Shown here in pieces: positions 17,260 through 26,165 of a stretch of 64,000 nucleotides of DNA. The stretch's first letter is position 1, and each line of letters starts with the position of its first letter. Source of the DNA: Bombella saccharophila (GTDB lineage Bacteria; Pseudomonadota; Alphaproteobacteria; Acetobacterales; Acetobacteraceae); contig NZ_JANIDW010000003.1 of assembly GCF_026385475.1 (NCBI RefSeq), positions 62,001 to 126,000 of the forward strand, given 5' to 3'. Position numbers and translations under genes: made by a program. Under the pieces are notes generated by a model. The model was not told where the DNA came from and ran no database searches. It was given only the letters and a program-made list of their open reading frames with translations.

Positions 17260-18570
17260 ATGTGGAACTGGCGGTATCTTCTGGTGATGGGGCTATGTGG
17301 TACGGCTGGTTATGAGGGGCAGGCCGCTTATGCTGCCCCCTCAGAGCAGGGAGGGACGCTCTCCTTGGCTCCTATTGTGTCTGCTTCAGCTACGGGGCAG
17401 CCTGTTGCAGCGAAAACGGAGACGAAGACTTGGTTCTCCGATATTGATGTCGGCCTTCAGCTAGAGGCGGGGGCTATGGCCAATAGTGGGCACCCTCATA
17501 ACGGGATGAACTTTGGTCAGCTTTTGCAATCACATAGCGATACAGGGTTACTGAATCAGGTGGCGTTGACCATCACCAAACCGGTTGATCCTATTGGCGG
17601 AGGCTACGGGTTGGGGGCGAATATTCAGATGCTCTATGGCTCGGATGCGCGGGCTTATGTCATCACGGGGATTTCTGATCGTTGGTTGAAGCATGATCGC
17701 TATCAAATCACGCCCATTCAAGCCAATATTGCTCTGCATATGCCCTGGTTGACGAAGGAAGGGCTGGATGTTCAAGCGGGTATTCTCGCCTCCCCTATGG
17801 GGGTAGAGGTGCTAAACCCGGCAGGGCGTGCATTTTATACGATGACCTATACCGCGCAATATTCTAACCCGTTTGAGCATGTTGGGTTTTATGGGCAATG
17901 GCATTTTAACTTACATTATGCGGTGTTGTTTGGTGTAGATGCGGGGAATCAAAAATCTTTTGGCCGTGGGAATAATAATGGGCGTCCTGCTGGTTATGTG
18001 GGGTTTAATGCCAGCCAGCTTGCCGGGGGAGCGGTATCGGTAACCTATCTGCTGCGTGTCGGGCCGGAGGATGCGCGCCGCCAGTTGGGGACTCATCGTG
18101 CGCATGAAGCGCAACGTTATTGGAATGACCTGAATGCGACATGGCAGATTACCCCTAAATGGAGCCTCACAGCCGAGGCCACACAGGTCCATGATGAAGG
18201 GTTGGAGGCCAATACATGGAGCGGCGTCCTCTGGGGGGCTTATGCGGCGACTTCTAGCCTAACCATTAACGCGCGCGCGGAAGTCTATCGGGATTCGACA
18301 GGGCAATTCATCGTGCAATATCCAGAGGATGGCTCTTATGGGCGTGTCCTATTGGGTTTACCGGCGCGGACTTATAGCGCACCAGCGACCACTTATGGGG
18401 ATTTTTCCCTCAATGCGGTATGGCGGCCGCAGCTTGGCCATCATGTAAAATTGCTGCAAATTCGGCCAGAAATCCGCTTTGACCGCTCTTTAAACAACAC
18501 GCGGCCTTTTGCGGATTTCCGGCATCAGAATCGTATTTTGATTGGCGGTGATGTCACACTCGGTTTTTAA
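17260..18570 (+). CDS. Outer-membrane beta-barrel porin (BBP2-like)
   Basis: A 436-residue protein with a signal peptide (about 1-25, ending YAAPSEQ). It continues with a long run of amphipathic beta-strands. WFSDIDVGLQLEAG and the next GLGANIQMLYGSDAR segment match the beta-barrel porin-2 group. It ends in an aromatic residue (GGDVTLGF), the usual outer-membrane sorting signal. It lies 76 bases downstream of the OprB gene on the same strand and may be cotranscribed. The substrate is not inferable. Confidence 0.8.
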   Translation: MWNWRYLLVMGLCGTAGYEGQAAYAAPSEQGGTLSLAPIVSASATGQPVAAKTETKTWFSDIDVGLQLEAGAMANSGHPHNGMNFGQLLQSHSDTGLLNQVALTITKPVDPIGGGYGLGANIQMLYGSDARAYVITGISDRWLKHDRYQITPIQANIALHMPWLTKEGLDVQAGILASPMGVEVLNPAGRAFYTMTYTAQYSNPFEHVGFYGQWHFNLHYAVLFGVDAGNQKSFGRGNNNGRPAGYVGFNASQLAGGAVSVTYLLRVGPEDARRQLGTHRAHEAQRYWNDLNATWQITPKWSLTAEATQVHDEGLEANTWSGVLWGAYAATSSLTINARAEVYRDSTGQFIVQYPEDGSYGRVLLGLPARTYSAPATTYGDFSLNAVWRPQLGHHVKLLQIRPEIRFDRSLNNTRPFADFRHQNRILIGGDVTLGF

Positions 18571-18582
18571 GGGGAGAGCGGC

Positions 18583-19059
18583 TTAGCCACGCCCCCGATA
18601 ACCGGGCACATCTTGGGGGGGAATCCAAACCTCTGTAGGGGCAGGGCCTGTTTGCCAGAAAACATCAATCGGCATACCCCCGCGCGGGTACCAATAAGCC
18701 CCGATGCGGAGCCATTCTGGCTCTAGCAATTCTACAAGGCGTGTGGCGATTGTAACGGAGCAATCCTCATGAAAGGCCCCATGATTGCGGAAGCTGGTAA
18801 GATAGAGCTTGAGGGATTTGCTCTCTACAATCCAATTGCGTGGGATATAGTCGATGACGATATGGGCAAAATCTGGCTGGCCTGTCACCGGGCAGAGGGA
18901 AGTGAACTCTGGTGCGGTAAAACGGACAACATAACGCCGCCCCTTATGAGGGGCGGGGACGCGCTCTAGCTCTGCTTTATCGGGCGACTCCGGTTGGATG
19001 GTTTGGCGGCCGAGTTGGCTTAGGGCATCTGTGCCGGGGGCTGTTGGGTGATGGTTCAT
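18583..19059 (-). CDS. queF: NADPH-dependent preQ0 reductase (7-cyano-7-deazaguanine reductase)
   Basis: 158 residues from the ATG at 19059, which has AAGGA about 11 bases upstream. It reduces preQ0 to preQ1 in queuosine synthesis. The catalytic cysteine lies in [13 protein letters not shown] (about residue 57), and the family motif [20 protein letters not shown] follows with the substrate-binding histidine and glutamate. It has the unimodular short (Bacillus-type) length. It is convergent with the porin and divergent from typA. No other queuosine gene is in the window. Confidence 0.95.
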   Translation of the reverse strand: MNHHPTAPGTDALSQLGRQTIQPESPDKAELERVPAPHKGRRYVVRFTAPEFTSLCPVTGQPDFAHIVIDYIPRNWIVESKSLKLYLTSFRNHGAFHEDCSVTIATRLVELLEPEWLRIGAYWYPRGGMPIDVFWQTGPAPTEVWIPPQDVPGYRGRG

Positions 19060-19217
19060 GATATAATTGTCCTTGACTGATGGAGGAAGGAGCGGTCTGA
19101 GCATAAAAATATGCGTCTGTGTCCGTCTCATACACGGTTCGGATTTGCAAAAAAATCAGTTTCGGTGCAGTAAGGGCACCATCCTGTTTTACTCTGTCAT
19201 TTCCTGAAAGATCGTCT

Positions 19218-21038
19218 ATGGACATCCGTAACATCGCCATTATTGCCCATGTCGATCATGGGAAGACAACGCTGGTGGATCAGCTTCTCCAGCAATCGGG
19301 CACATTCCGCGAGAATCAAGCCGTCACCGAGCGGGCGATGGATAGCAACGACCTAGAGCGTGAGCGTGGTATTACCATCCTCGCCAAATGTACGTCCGTT
19401 GTGTGGAAGAATACCCGTATTAACATCATCGACACACCAGGCCATGCCGACTTTGGCGGCGAGGTAGAGCGCATCCTGAGCATGGTTGATGGTGCTGTGA
19501 TTTTGGTGGACGCTGCCGAGGGGGCCTTGCCGCAAACAAAGTTTGTGTTGGGTAAGGCTTTGGCCCGTGGTTTGCGCCCGATGGTTGTTGTTAATAAGGT
19601 GGACCGTGGCGATGCCCGCCCTGATGAGGTGCATGATGAGGTGTTCGACCTCTTTGCAGCATTGGGCGCGAATGATGAGCAGCTCGACTTCCCGATGCTC
19701 TATGCCTCTGGCCGCCAAGGCTGGGCAGACCGGGAGCTAGAGGGCGCGCGTGAGAATCTTCATGCCTTGTTTGACCTCATCTTAGAGCATGTACCCAGCC
19801 CCGGGCTGGATAAAGATAAGCCCTTCGCGATGGTCTCCACAATTTTGGAGAGCGATAACTTCCTTGGCCGTATCCTGACAGGCCGTATTGAGCAGGGGCG
19901 GGCGAAGGTGAACATGCCCATCCGTGCGCTGCGGGCTGATGGAAGTGTGGTTGAGACCGGCCGCATCACCAAGCTTCTTTCCTTCCGTGGGTTGGAGCGT
20001 GTACCTGTTGAGGAAGCTGAGGCGGGTGATATTGTTGCAATTGCTGGTCTCTCTGAAGCTACGATCCCTGATACATTGGCCGAGCCTTCTGTTGAGGAGC
20101 CGCTGCCCTCCACACCGATTGACCCGCCGACCCTCTCTATGACCTTCCGTATTAATGATGGTCCGCTCGGGGGGCGTGAGGGCAAGAAGGTGACCTCTCG
20201 CCAGATTCGTGACCGCCTCTTTAAGGAGACGGAAGGTAATGTGGCTATTAAGGTGACAGAAAGCCCAGAGAGCGAGGCTTTTGAGGTCGCAGGCCGTGGT
20301 GAGCTTCAGCTTGGCGTATTGATTGAGAATATGCGCCGTGAAGGCTTTGAGCTGACCATTGGTCGGCCTCGCGTGTTGTTCCGTGAGAATCCGGAGACAG
20401 GCGAGCAGGAGGAGCCGTTTGAGGAGGTCGTCATCGATGTGGACGAGCCTTATTCCGGCGTTGTGGTGGAGAAGATGTCTCTGCGTAAGGGTGTGATGCA
20501 GGATATGCGTCAATCCGGTGGGGATAAAGTCCGTCTTACCTTCATGATCCCATCGCGTGGGTTGATTGGCTATCATGGTGAGTTCCTCACCGATACACGT
20601 GGCTCTGGGTTGATGAACCGTCTTTTCCATTCCTATCAGCCTCACGCTGGTGCGATTGAAGGCCGCCGTAATGGCTCCCTCATCTCTGCTGAAGATGGTG
20701 CAACGACTCCATATGCGTTGTTCTCGCTTCAGGACCGTGGAACACTTTTTGTGGATGCGGGTGAGAAGATTTACGTTGGCATGATTCTGGGTGAGCATTC
20801 CCGTGAGAATGACCTAGAGGTGAACGCCGTGCGTGAGAAGAAGCTTACGAACATGCGGGCCTCTGGCAAGGATGACGCCGTTGTGCTGGTTCCTCCGCGT
20901 AAGATGAGCCTTGAGCAGGCCATTGCTTACATTGAGGATGATGAGCTGGTGGAGGTCACACCTTCTGCGATTCGTCTGCGTAAGCGGTATCTGGACCCGC
21001 ACGAGCGTAAGCGTGCGGCACGCGGTGCGAAGGGCTAA
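19218..21038 (+). CDS. typA: Ribosome-associated GTPase TypA/BipA
   Basis: 606 residues from the ATG at 19218. The upstream in-frame extension to 19119 lacks homology to the family start MDIRNIAIIAHVDHGKTT. G1 lies at about 10-18 (AHVDHGKTT), G2 at RERGITILAK, G3 at DTPGHADFG and G4 at NKVD. EF-G-like domains III and V and the BipA-specific C-terminal domain follow. It acts in ribosome assembly and stress adaptation. It ends with a hairpin terminator 37 bases past the stop. Confidence 0.97.
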   Translation: MDIRNIAIIAHVDHGKTTLVDQLLQQSGTFRENQAVTERAMDSNDLERERGITILAKCTSVVWKNTRINIIDTPGHADFGGEVERILSMVDGAVILVDAAEGALPQTKFVLGKALARGLRPMVVVNKVDRGDARPDEVHDEVFDLFAALGANDEQLDFPMLYASGRQGWADRELEGARENLHALFDLILEHVPSPGLDKDKPFAMVSTILESDNFLGRILTGRIEQGRAKVNMPIRALRADGSVVETGRITKLLSFRGLERVPVEEAEAGDIVAIAGLSEATIPDTLAEPSVEEPLPSTPIDPPTLSMTFRINDGPLGGREGKKVTSRQIRDRLFKETEGNVAIKVTESPESEAFEVAGRGELQLGVLIENMRREGFELTIGRPRVLFRENPETGEQEEPFEEVVIDVDEPYSGVVVEKMSLRKGVMQDMRQSGGDKVRLTFMIPSRGLIGYHGEFLTDTRGSGLMNRLFHSYQPHAGAIEGRRNGSLISAEDGATTPYALFSLQDRGTLFVDAGEKIYVGMILGEHSRENDLEVNAVREKKLTNMRASGKDDAVVLVPPRKMSLEQAIAYIEDDELVEVTPSAIRLRKRYLDPHERKRAARGAKG

Positions 21039-21074
21039 GCTTTCGCCCATTTGTGAGAGCGTGTAACAAAGGGG

Positions 21075-21106
21075 AGGCCGGGGCATTATTGTCTCGGCCT
21101 TTTCTT
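21075..21106 (+). terminator. Rho-independent terminator of typA
   Basis: AGGCCG and CGGCCT form the outer stem, with G-T containing inner pairs (GGGC/GTCT) and a small loop. TTTTCTT follows. Confidence 0.7.
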
Positions 21107-21130
21107 CATATGATAGGAGATGAATGCGTC

Positions 21131-21424
21131 ATGGCGAAAAACCTTTATGCCACGATGAAGGCTCTACCCGGCCATCGGGAAAAGGTGGCCAGTCTGCTTA
21201 CCGCTTTGGCCGAGAATGTTCGTGCCGAGCCGGGCTGTGTGCGCTTTGTGGTCTATACGTTAGAGGCTGAGCCGGACCTCTTTCATGTTGAGGAAAGCTA
21301 CCGCGATGAGGCCGCCTTTAAGGCCCATATGGGGACCGAGCATGGCCGTGTGTTCAACAAGGCTATCGAGACCCTCGTGGAAGGTGGGGCCTCTAAGGTT
21401 GTTTTTCTAAAAGAGATTGCCTGA
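21131..21424 (+). CDS. Antibiotic-biosynthesis-monooxygenase-domain protein (YgiN-like)
   Basis: 97 residues from the ATG at 21131, with AGGAG 11 bases upstream. It is a single ABM ferredoxin-like domain: YATMKALPGHREKVASLL at the start, EPGCVRFVVY in the middle and EESYRDEAAFKAHMGTEH toward the end. Such small dimers are cofactor-free monooxygenases or quinol-related enzymes (YgiN). It sits after the typA terminator and is convergent with the ferredoxin reductase gene. The substrate is unknown. Confidence 0.88.
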   Translation: MAKNLYATMKALPGHREKVASLLTALAENVRAEPGCVRFVVYTLEAEPDLFHVEESYRDEAAFKAHMGTEHGRVFNKAIETLVEGGASKVVFLKEIA

Positions 21425-21440
21425 GGGCAGCGGGGAGGGG

Positions 21441-22469
21441 TCAGACCTTACCCGGCTGGCCCCGGCTAGTGGAATGTTCAAAACGCAAGGCTTTATCGGG
21501 CCGAGCGACATGGTGTGCGGCATGGGCTGCTACGGCCCCTTCGGAAAAGCCTTGGAGAATGAGCTTCATTTTGCCGGGATAATGCGCCACATCGCCAATG
21601 GCGAAGATGCCCTCTAAGTTGGTTTGCATGGTGGCAGGCTCTACCGCAATCGTGCTGCGCTGCGTCTCCAACCCCCATGAGGCCACAGGGCCAAGGTCGG
21701 TTGAAAGACCATAAAAAGGCAGTAGCACATCAGCCTCTAAGGCGCGGACGGTCTCATCTAGTGCAATGACCTCAACATGGCTGAGCTGCCCATCAATCCC
21801 GCGTAGGCCATGAAGTTGATAGGGGACGATTTTCTCAATCGCACCAGCTTCAATTTTGGCTTCGATTTGGGCCAGTGTCTCCGGTGCCCCACGGAAGCGG
21901 TCCCGCCGGTGGACGAGATAGAGCGTCTCGGCAATGTCGGAGAGGGATAATGCCCAATCCAAGGCGGAATCACCACCACCTGCTACGACAATACGCTTTC
22001 CCTCAAAAGCGGCACGTTTTTTTACATAATATTGCACGCTACCGCTGCGTTCATAAACATCTAGCCCCTCTAGGGGAGGGCGGTTCGGGCCGAAGGCCCC
22101 AGCCCCAGCGGCGATGATGATGGCTTTCGCGTGGATGACATCGCCGCGCTCATTACGCAGGGTAAAGGCCCCAGCCTCCCCCTCTAGCTGGCTGATGCGG
22201 CTGCCAAGGATGCGCGGGACGTTAAAGGGGGCGATTTGCTCCTCCAACGCAGCGATTAAATCCCCCCCCGTGATGGAAGGATGAGCGGGGATGTCGTAAA
22301 TCGGCTTTTCAGGGTACAGGGCCGCGCATTGCCCCCCTACACAATCAAGAACATCAGTTAAGATGCAGTCGAGGCGCAACATGCGGCATTCAAAAGCGGC
22401 AAAAAGAGCGGCGGGGCCTGCGCCAATAATGGCGATGTCGGTTGTGTGGGTGGCAGGTGAATGTGTCAT
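21441..22469 (-). CDS. Ferredoxin--NADP+ reductase, thioredoxin-reductase-like type
   Basis: 342 residues from the ATG at 22469, with GGAG 8 bases upstream. Six extra in-frame codons upstream have no ribosome site. The FAD site is GAGPAALFAAFE (about 17-28) and the NADPH site is GGGDSALDWALSL in the middle. FAIGDVAHYPGKMKLI near the C-terminus completes the flavoprotein pattern. Absence of the CxxC redox pair separates it from thioredoxin reductase and matches the YumC-type ferredoxin reductases. It supplies or collects electrons from ferredoxin or flavodoxin in the cytoplasm. Confidence 0.9.
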   Translation of the reverse strand: MTHSPATHTTDIAIIGAGPAALFAAFECRMLRLDCILTDVLDCVGGQCAALYPEKPIYDIPAHPSITGGDLIAALEEQIAPFNVPRILGSRISQLEGEAGAFTLRNERGDVIHAKAIIIAAGAGAFGPNRPPLEGLDVYERSGSVQYYVKKRAAFEGKRIVVAGGGDSALDWALSLSDIAETLYLVHRRDRFRGAPETLAQIEAKIEAGAIEKIVPYQLHGLRGIDGQLSHVEVIALDETVRALEADVLLPFYGLSTDLGPVASWGLETQRSTIAVEPATMQTNLEGIFAIGDVAHYPGKMKLILQGFSEGAVAAHAAHHVARPDKALRFEHSTSRGQPGKV

Positions 22470-22614
22470 AATTGTCTCCATAAGCATTTTTTGCCGCGGG
22501 GAGTAGGGGGTAATGGCGTTTAGTGAGCATTTACGGTGAGGAATTTTACCATGTTATAGCCATAATGATGTTAATAAGCCGTCACAGCTAGAGTGATGGA
22601 GGGTGGTTTTTTTG

Positions 22615-23085
22615 ATGAAGTTGCGTCTTTCCTCCCCAGAGCAAACGGAGCTTTTTGCGCAATGTATGGCGGAGTTTTTAAAATGCGGCGATTGCCTTGC
22701 CCTTAGGGGGGAGATGGGGGCAGGCAAAAGCAGCTTTGCCCGTGCTTTGATTCGCGCTCTTGCAGATGATGAAGCGTTGGAGGTCCCTAGCCCGACTTTT
22801 GCGCTGGTACAGCCTTACAATACGAGGCTAGGGCTTGTGTTTCATTATGATTTATGGCGGCTCTCCAGCCCCGATGAGCTTTATGAGTTGTCGTGGGATG
22901 ATGCTTGTGAAGGTATTATGCTGGTGGAATGGCCAGACCGCGCGGCTGAGTTGCTGCCAGAGGGGGCACTTTATCTTACATTTACGCCTGGTGATGCAGA
23001 GCAAGAACGGCGTGTTACGCTTGAGGGCTGGCCAGAAGAACGCTTAGATGAACTTGCGATAATGTATGAGGGAAACCAAAGCTGA
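22615..23085 (+). CDS. tsaE: tRNA t6A37 biosynthesis ATPase TsaE
   Basis: 156 residues from the ATG at 22615; GATGGAGG lies about 12 bases upstream. The P-loop is GEMGAGKSS (32-40). PSPTFALVQPY and the HYDLWRL motif are the TsaE signature. It works with TsaB and TsaD to add threonylcarbamoyl to A37 of ANN-decoding tRNAs. Its TGA overlaps the addB ATG by one base, so it is the first gene of a tsaE-addB-addA operon. Confidence 0.95.
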   Translation: MKLRLSSPEQTELFAQCMAEFLKCGDCLALRGEMGAGKSSFARALIRALADDEALEVPSPTFALVQPYNTRLGLVFHYDLWRLSSPDELYELSWDDACEGIMLVEWPDRAAELLPEGALYLTFTPGDAEQERRVTLEGWPEERLDELAIMYEGNQS

Positions 23086-26000
23086 TGGCCTCTCATACCC
23101 CTATGAATAGCGCGACAATCCCCGCTTCTTGCGCGTTTTTGGATGAAGTGGTTCATCAATGGCTAGCCCGTAATGGGGGGAAAGCAGGGGATGAGATGCG
23201 GCGTGGGGGGCATAGCGGAACCATCCTTGTACCGGGCCGCCGTGTGGCACGCGCCCTTATGGAAGCGTTTTTGCGTGTGCTAGATGGCCGCCCTGCTCTT
23301 TTACCGGCTATTGTTTCTTTGAGCGATGTGGAGCAGCAAACCCTTTTCCCCATGGCGTTGGATGAGGCCCTCCCCCCCGCTGTAGGGCCTGTTTTTCGCT
23401 TAGCCATTCTTGCGCGTTTGATTTTAGCGGCTCCTTTTTTCACTACGGTCTCTGGTCGTGAGGGTGGGACGATTGATCGTGTATGGCCATTAGCTCAAGC
23501 TTTAGCAGATCTAATGGATGATGCTGAGCGCAGCGGGGTGGATTTATATGAGGCTCTGCCGAATGCCGTTGCGGATGATTTTGCTGGGCATTGGCAAAAG
23601 ACGTTAGAGTTCCTCAAAATTGTAACGGAAGCATGGCCTGCCATCCTCAAAGAGGAGGAGCGGAGCAATATCATGGCTCGCCAGGTCGCGTTGATTGAGG
23701 CGCAAGCGCGGCGTTGGGCAACGATGCCGCCAGATTATCCGCTTTGGGCTGTAGGGTTTGTGGATGGCTCGGCAGGCGTAGCGGCGATGTTAGGCACGGT
23801 GGCTGCCTTACCGCGTGGGATGGTGGTCTTCCAAGGGGTGGATTGCCAGATGGAGGACGCTTTGTGGGAGCACCTCCCCCCCACACATCCGCAAGCTTTG
23901 TTCCGAGATGTGTTGGAGCAAATGGGGATAGAGCGGCGCAGTATCGCTCAATGGGGGCGTGTGCAGCGGCCTGCGCGGGAGCGGCTCTTCCAATGTGTGA
24001 TGGTGCCAGAAGCGGGAATTGCCTCTTGGGGCCAGCCTTTGGCCGATATAGCAGCGTGTTATGAAGGTTTGTCCATTCTACCTGCTGCGGAATCCCAAGA
24101 GGAGGCACAGGCGATTGCGCTTATCTTGCGGGATGTGGCGGGTAAGCCGGGTCGTTCTGGCGCATTAGTCACGCCAGATCGTGCTTTGGCAGACCGTGTG
24201 AGGGCGGCTCTGCTCCGTTTGGGGATTCATGCTGATGATAGTGCGGGCGAGCCTTTATCTCGCACGCCTAGTGCTGTGTTTATGCGCCTTATTGCTCAGG
24301 CGGTGACACGGCAATTCAGCCCGGTGGCGTTGCTCTCTGTCCTCAAACATCCATTGACGGCTCTAGGAATGAGCCCCGGACGTGCCCGGGCGAGTGCCCG
24401 CCTTTTAGAGCGGCGGCTTTTGCGTGGCCCTGCTCCGCAGCCGGGTTTGGAGGGCTTGCGTCAGGCTTTGGAGAGGATGGAGGAGTCCCAAAGGGTGGAT
24501 TATGGGCATCAAGCTGATGCGCCAGACCAGCCTGAAACATTAGAGAGCTTCTTGGCAGCCTTAGAGGCCGCTTTTGCCCCGATGCGGGCATTAGAGGCTA
24601 CAGCACGCGTGCCGGAGATGCTGACAGCTTTGCTCCAAACAGCGGAAGCCCTCGCCGCTACGGAGGAGGAAGGAGACGGCCCCGACCAAGCGCGCCCCGG
24701 CTCTCGCTTGTGGCGTGGGGAGGATGGCGGTACGCTCTCCCGGCATTTTGTGGAATTGATGAGCCATACAGGGGACATTCCCCCTCAACCCCTCAGCGCG
24801 TTAGATGGGTTCTTGACCACGAGCATGGCTGGTAAGAGTTTGACGGGCTTGCGGGGCTATCAAGATGGTGTGGAGCTTGCTCATCCGCGTATTGCTATCT
24901 ATGGGGTGTTGGAAGCCAGGCTTTTAGCGTTTGATACCGTAATTCTGGGTGGGTTGAATGAGGGTGTTTGGCCTCCCGTTGCTGATTCCGGCCCGTGGAT
25001 GAGCCGCCCGATGCGCCAGCGTGTGGGGCTGCCCTCACCAGAGCGGAAGATCGGAGCCCAAGCGCATGATTTTGTTATGGCCGCTCTTGCCTCGGCGCAT
25101 GTTGTTCTCTCTTACGCTCAGCGGCGCGATGGTGCGCCCACGGTCCCTGCACGGTGGGTGATGCGTCTTTCTGCTTTTTTGGAGGGGCAAGGCCACGCTT
25201 TACAAGAGCATCCCGCTCTAGCATGGCAAGCGATGTTGGATATGCCTGTGGGGGAGGCACGCCCTGTTGCCCCGCCAGAGCCAAAGCCGCCCTTGGCTTT
25301 GCGCCCACGCCGTTTGAGCATTACGCGGATTGATACGTTAAAGCTGGACCCGTATGCGATTTATGCGCGGTATGTCCTTGGCTTAAAAGCCCTTGCCCCG
25401 CTGGAGGAAGGAGCAGAGCATGTTGATTATGGGAAGGTTGTTCATGGTGCGTTAGAGCGCATGATGGCACGTTATCCCACAACGTGGCCCGATCAGGCTT
25501 CAGAGCATTTGCATCGTTATTTTGATGACGCGTTGGATGAGGCACAAGTCCATCCTGCTCTTGCAAGTTGGTGGCGGCCCCGCCTGCATCGCATTGCCGA
25601 TTGGGTGTTAGAGCGAGAAAGCTGGCGGAATGCCGGGCGGGTGAATTGCACCTCGCAAACGGAAATTGCGTTGGATTACGTCATGCGGGATTTACCGGGC
25701 GGGGCGTTTTACATCACAGGGCGAGCCGACCGGATTGACGTGCTGGCAGAGCCGGGACAGGAGCCGCAAGGGCGTCTTTTTGACTATAAAACAGGTCAGC
25801 TTCCTTCCCAAAAGGATGTTGTTGCGGGGTGGTCATCTCAATTAGTGCTGGAAGCTGCGCTCTTAGCCAAAGGGGCCTTTGAGGGCTTACCCGCCATGGA
25901 GGTTGAGGCGTTGCGTTATTGGCGGTTAAGCGGGGGAGAGACACCGGGTGAGGAGGTGCGCATACCCTCTACTAAAGCAAAGGCGACGTTGGGGGAGCTT

Positions 26001-26165
26001 ATAGGCCCTGCTTTGGAGCAATTACGCCAGCTATTGGCAGATTATGATGAGCCTAACCGGCCTTATCGCTCCCAGCCATGGGCGGGGCGGGAGGCACGTT
26101 ATAGCGATTATACGCAGCTAGCTCGTGTAGCGGAATGGCGTCTTGCGGGAGGGGATGAAGCATGA
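23085..26165 (+). CDS. addB: Double-strand-break repair protein AddB
   Basis: A 1026-residue, alphaproteobacterial-type AddB. It has an N-terminal degenerate helicase-like region, the conserved middle stretch VILGGLNEGVWPP (about 622-634) and the C-terminal RecB-like nuclease domain with GRADRIDVL and FDYKTGQLP (about 885-910). With AddA it forms the helicase-nuclease that processes DNA ends for RecA. The ATG overlaps the tsaE stop, and its own stop overlaps the addA start (ATGA), so translation is coupled across all three genes. Confidence 0.95.
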   Translation: MASHTPMNSATIPASCAFLDEVVHQWLARNGGKAGDEMRRGGHSGTILVPGRRVARALMEAFLRVLDGRPALLPAIVSLSDVEQQTLFPMALDEALPPAVGPVFRLAILARLILAAPFFTTVSGREGGTIDRVWPLAQALADLMDDAERSGVDLYEALPNAVADDFAGHWQKTLEFLKIVTEAWPAILKEEERSNIMARQVALIEAQARRWATMPPDYPLWAVGFVDGSAGVAAMLGTVAALPRGMVVFQGVDCQMEDALWEHLPPTHPQALFRDVLEQMGIERRSIAQWGRVQRPARERLFQCVMVPEAGIASWGQPLADIAACYEGLSILPAAESQEEAQAIALILRDVAGKPGRSGALVTPDRALADRVRAALLRLGIHADDSAGEPLSRTPSAVFMRLIAQAVTRQFSPVALLSVLKHPLTALGMSPGRARASARLLERRLLRGPAPQPGLEGLRQALERMEESQRVDYGHQADAPDQPETLESFLAALEAAFAPMRALEATARVPEMLTALLQTAEALAATEEEGDGPDQARPGSRLWRGEDGGTLSRHFVELMSHTGDIPPQPLSALDGFLTTSMAGKSLTGLRGYQDGVELAHPRIAIYGVLEARLLAFDTVILGGLNEGVWPPVADSGPWMSRPMRQRVGLPSPERKIGAQAHDFVMAALASAHVVLSYAQRRDGAPTVPARWVMRLSAFLEGQGHALQEHPALAWQAMLDMPVGEARPVAPPEPKPPLALRPRRLSITRIDTLKLDPYAIYARYVLGLKALAPLEEGAEHVDYGKVVHGALERMMARYPTTWPDQASEHLHRYFDDALDEAQVHPALASWWRPRLHRIADWVLERESWRNAGRVNCTSQTEIALDYVMRDLPGGAFYITGRADRIDVLAEPGQEPQGRLFDYKTGQLPSQKDVVAGWSSQLVLEAALLAKGAFEGLPAMEVEALRYWRLSGGETPGEEVRIPSTKAKATLGELIGPALEQLRQLLADYDEPNRPYRSQPWAGREARYSDYTQLARVAEWRLAGGDEA

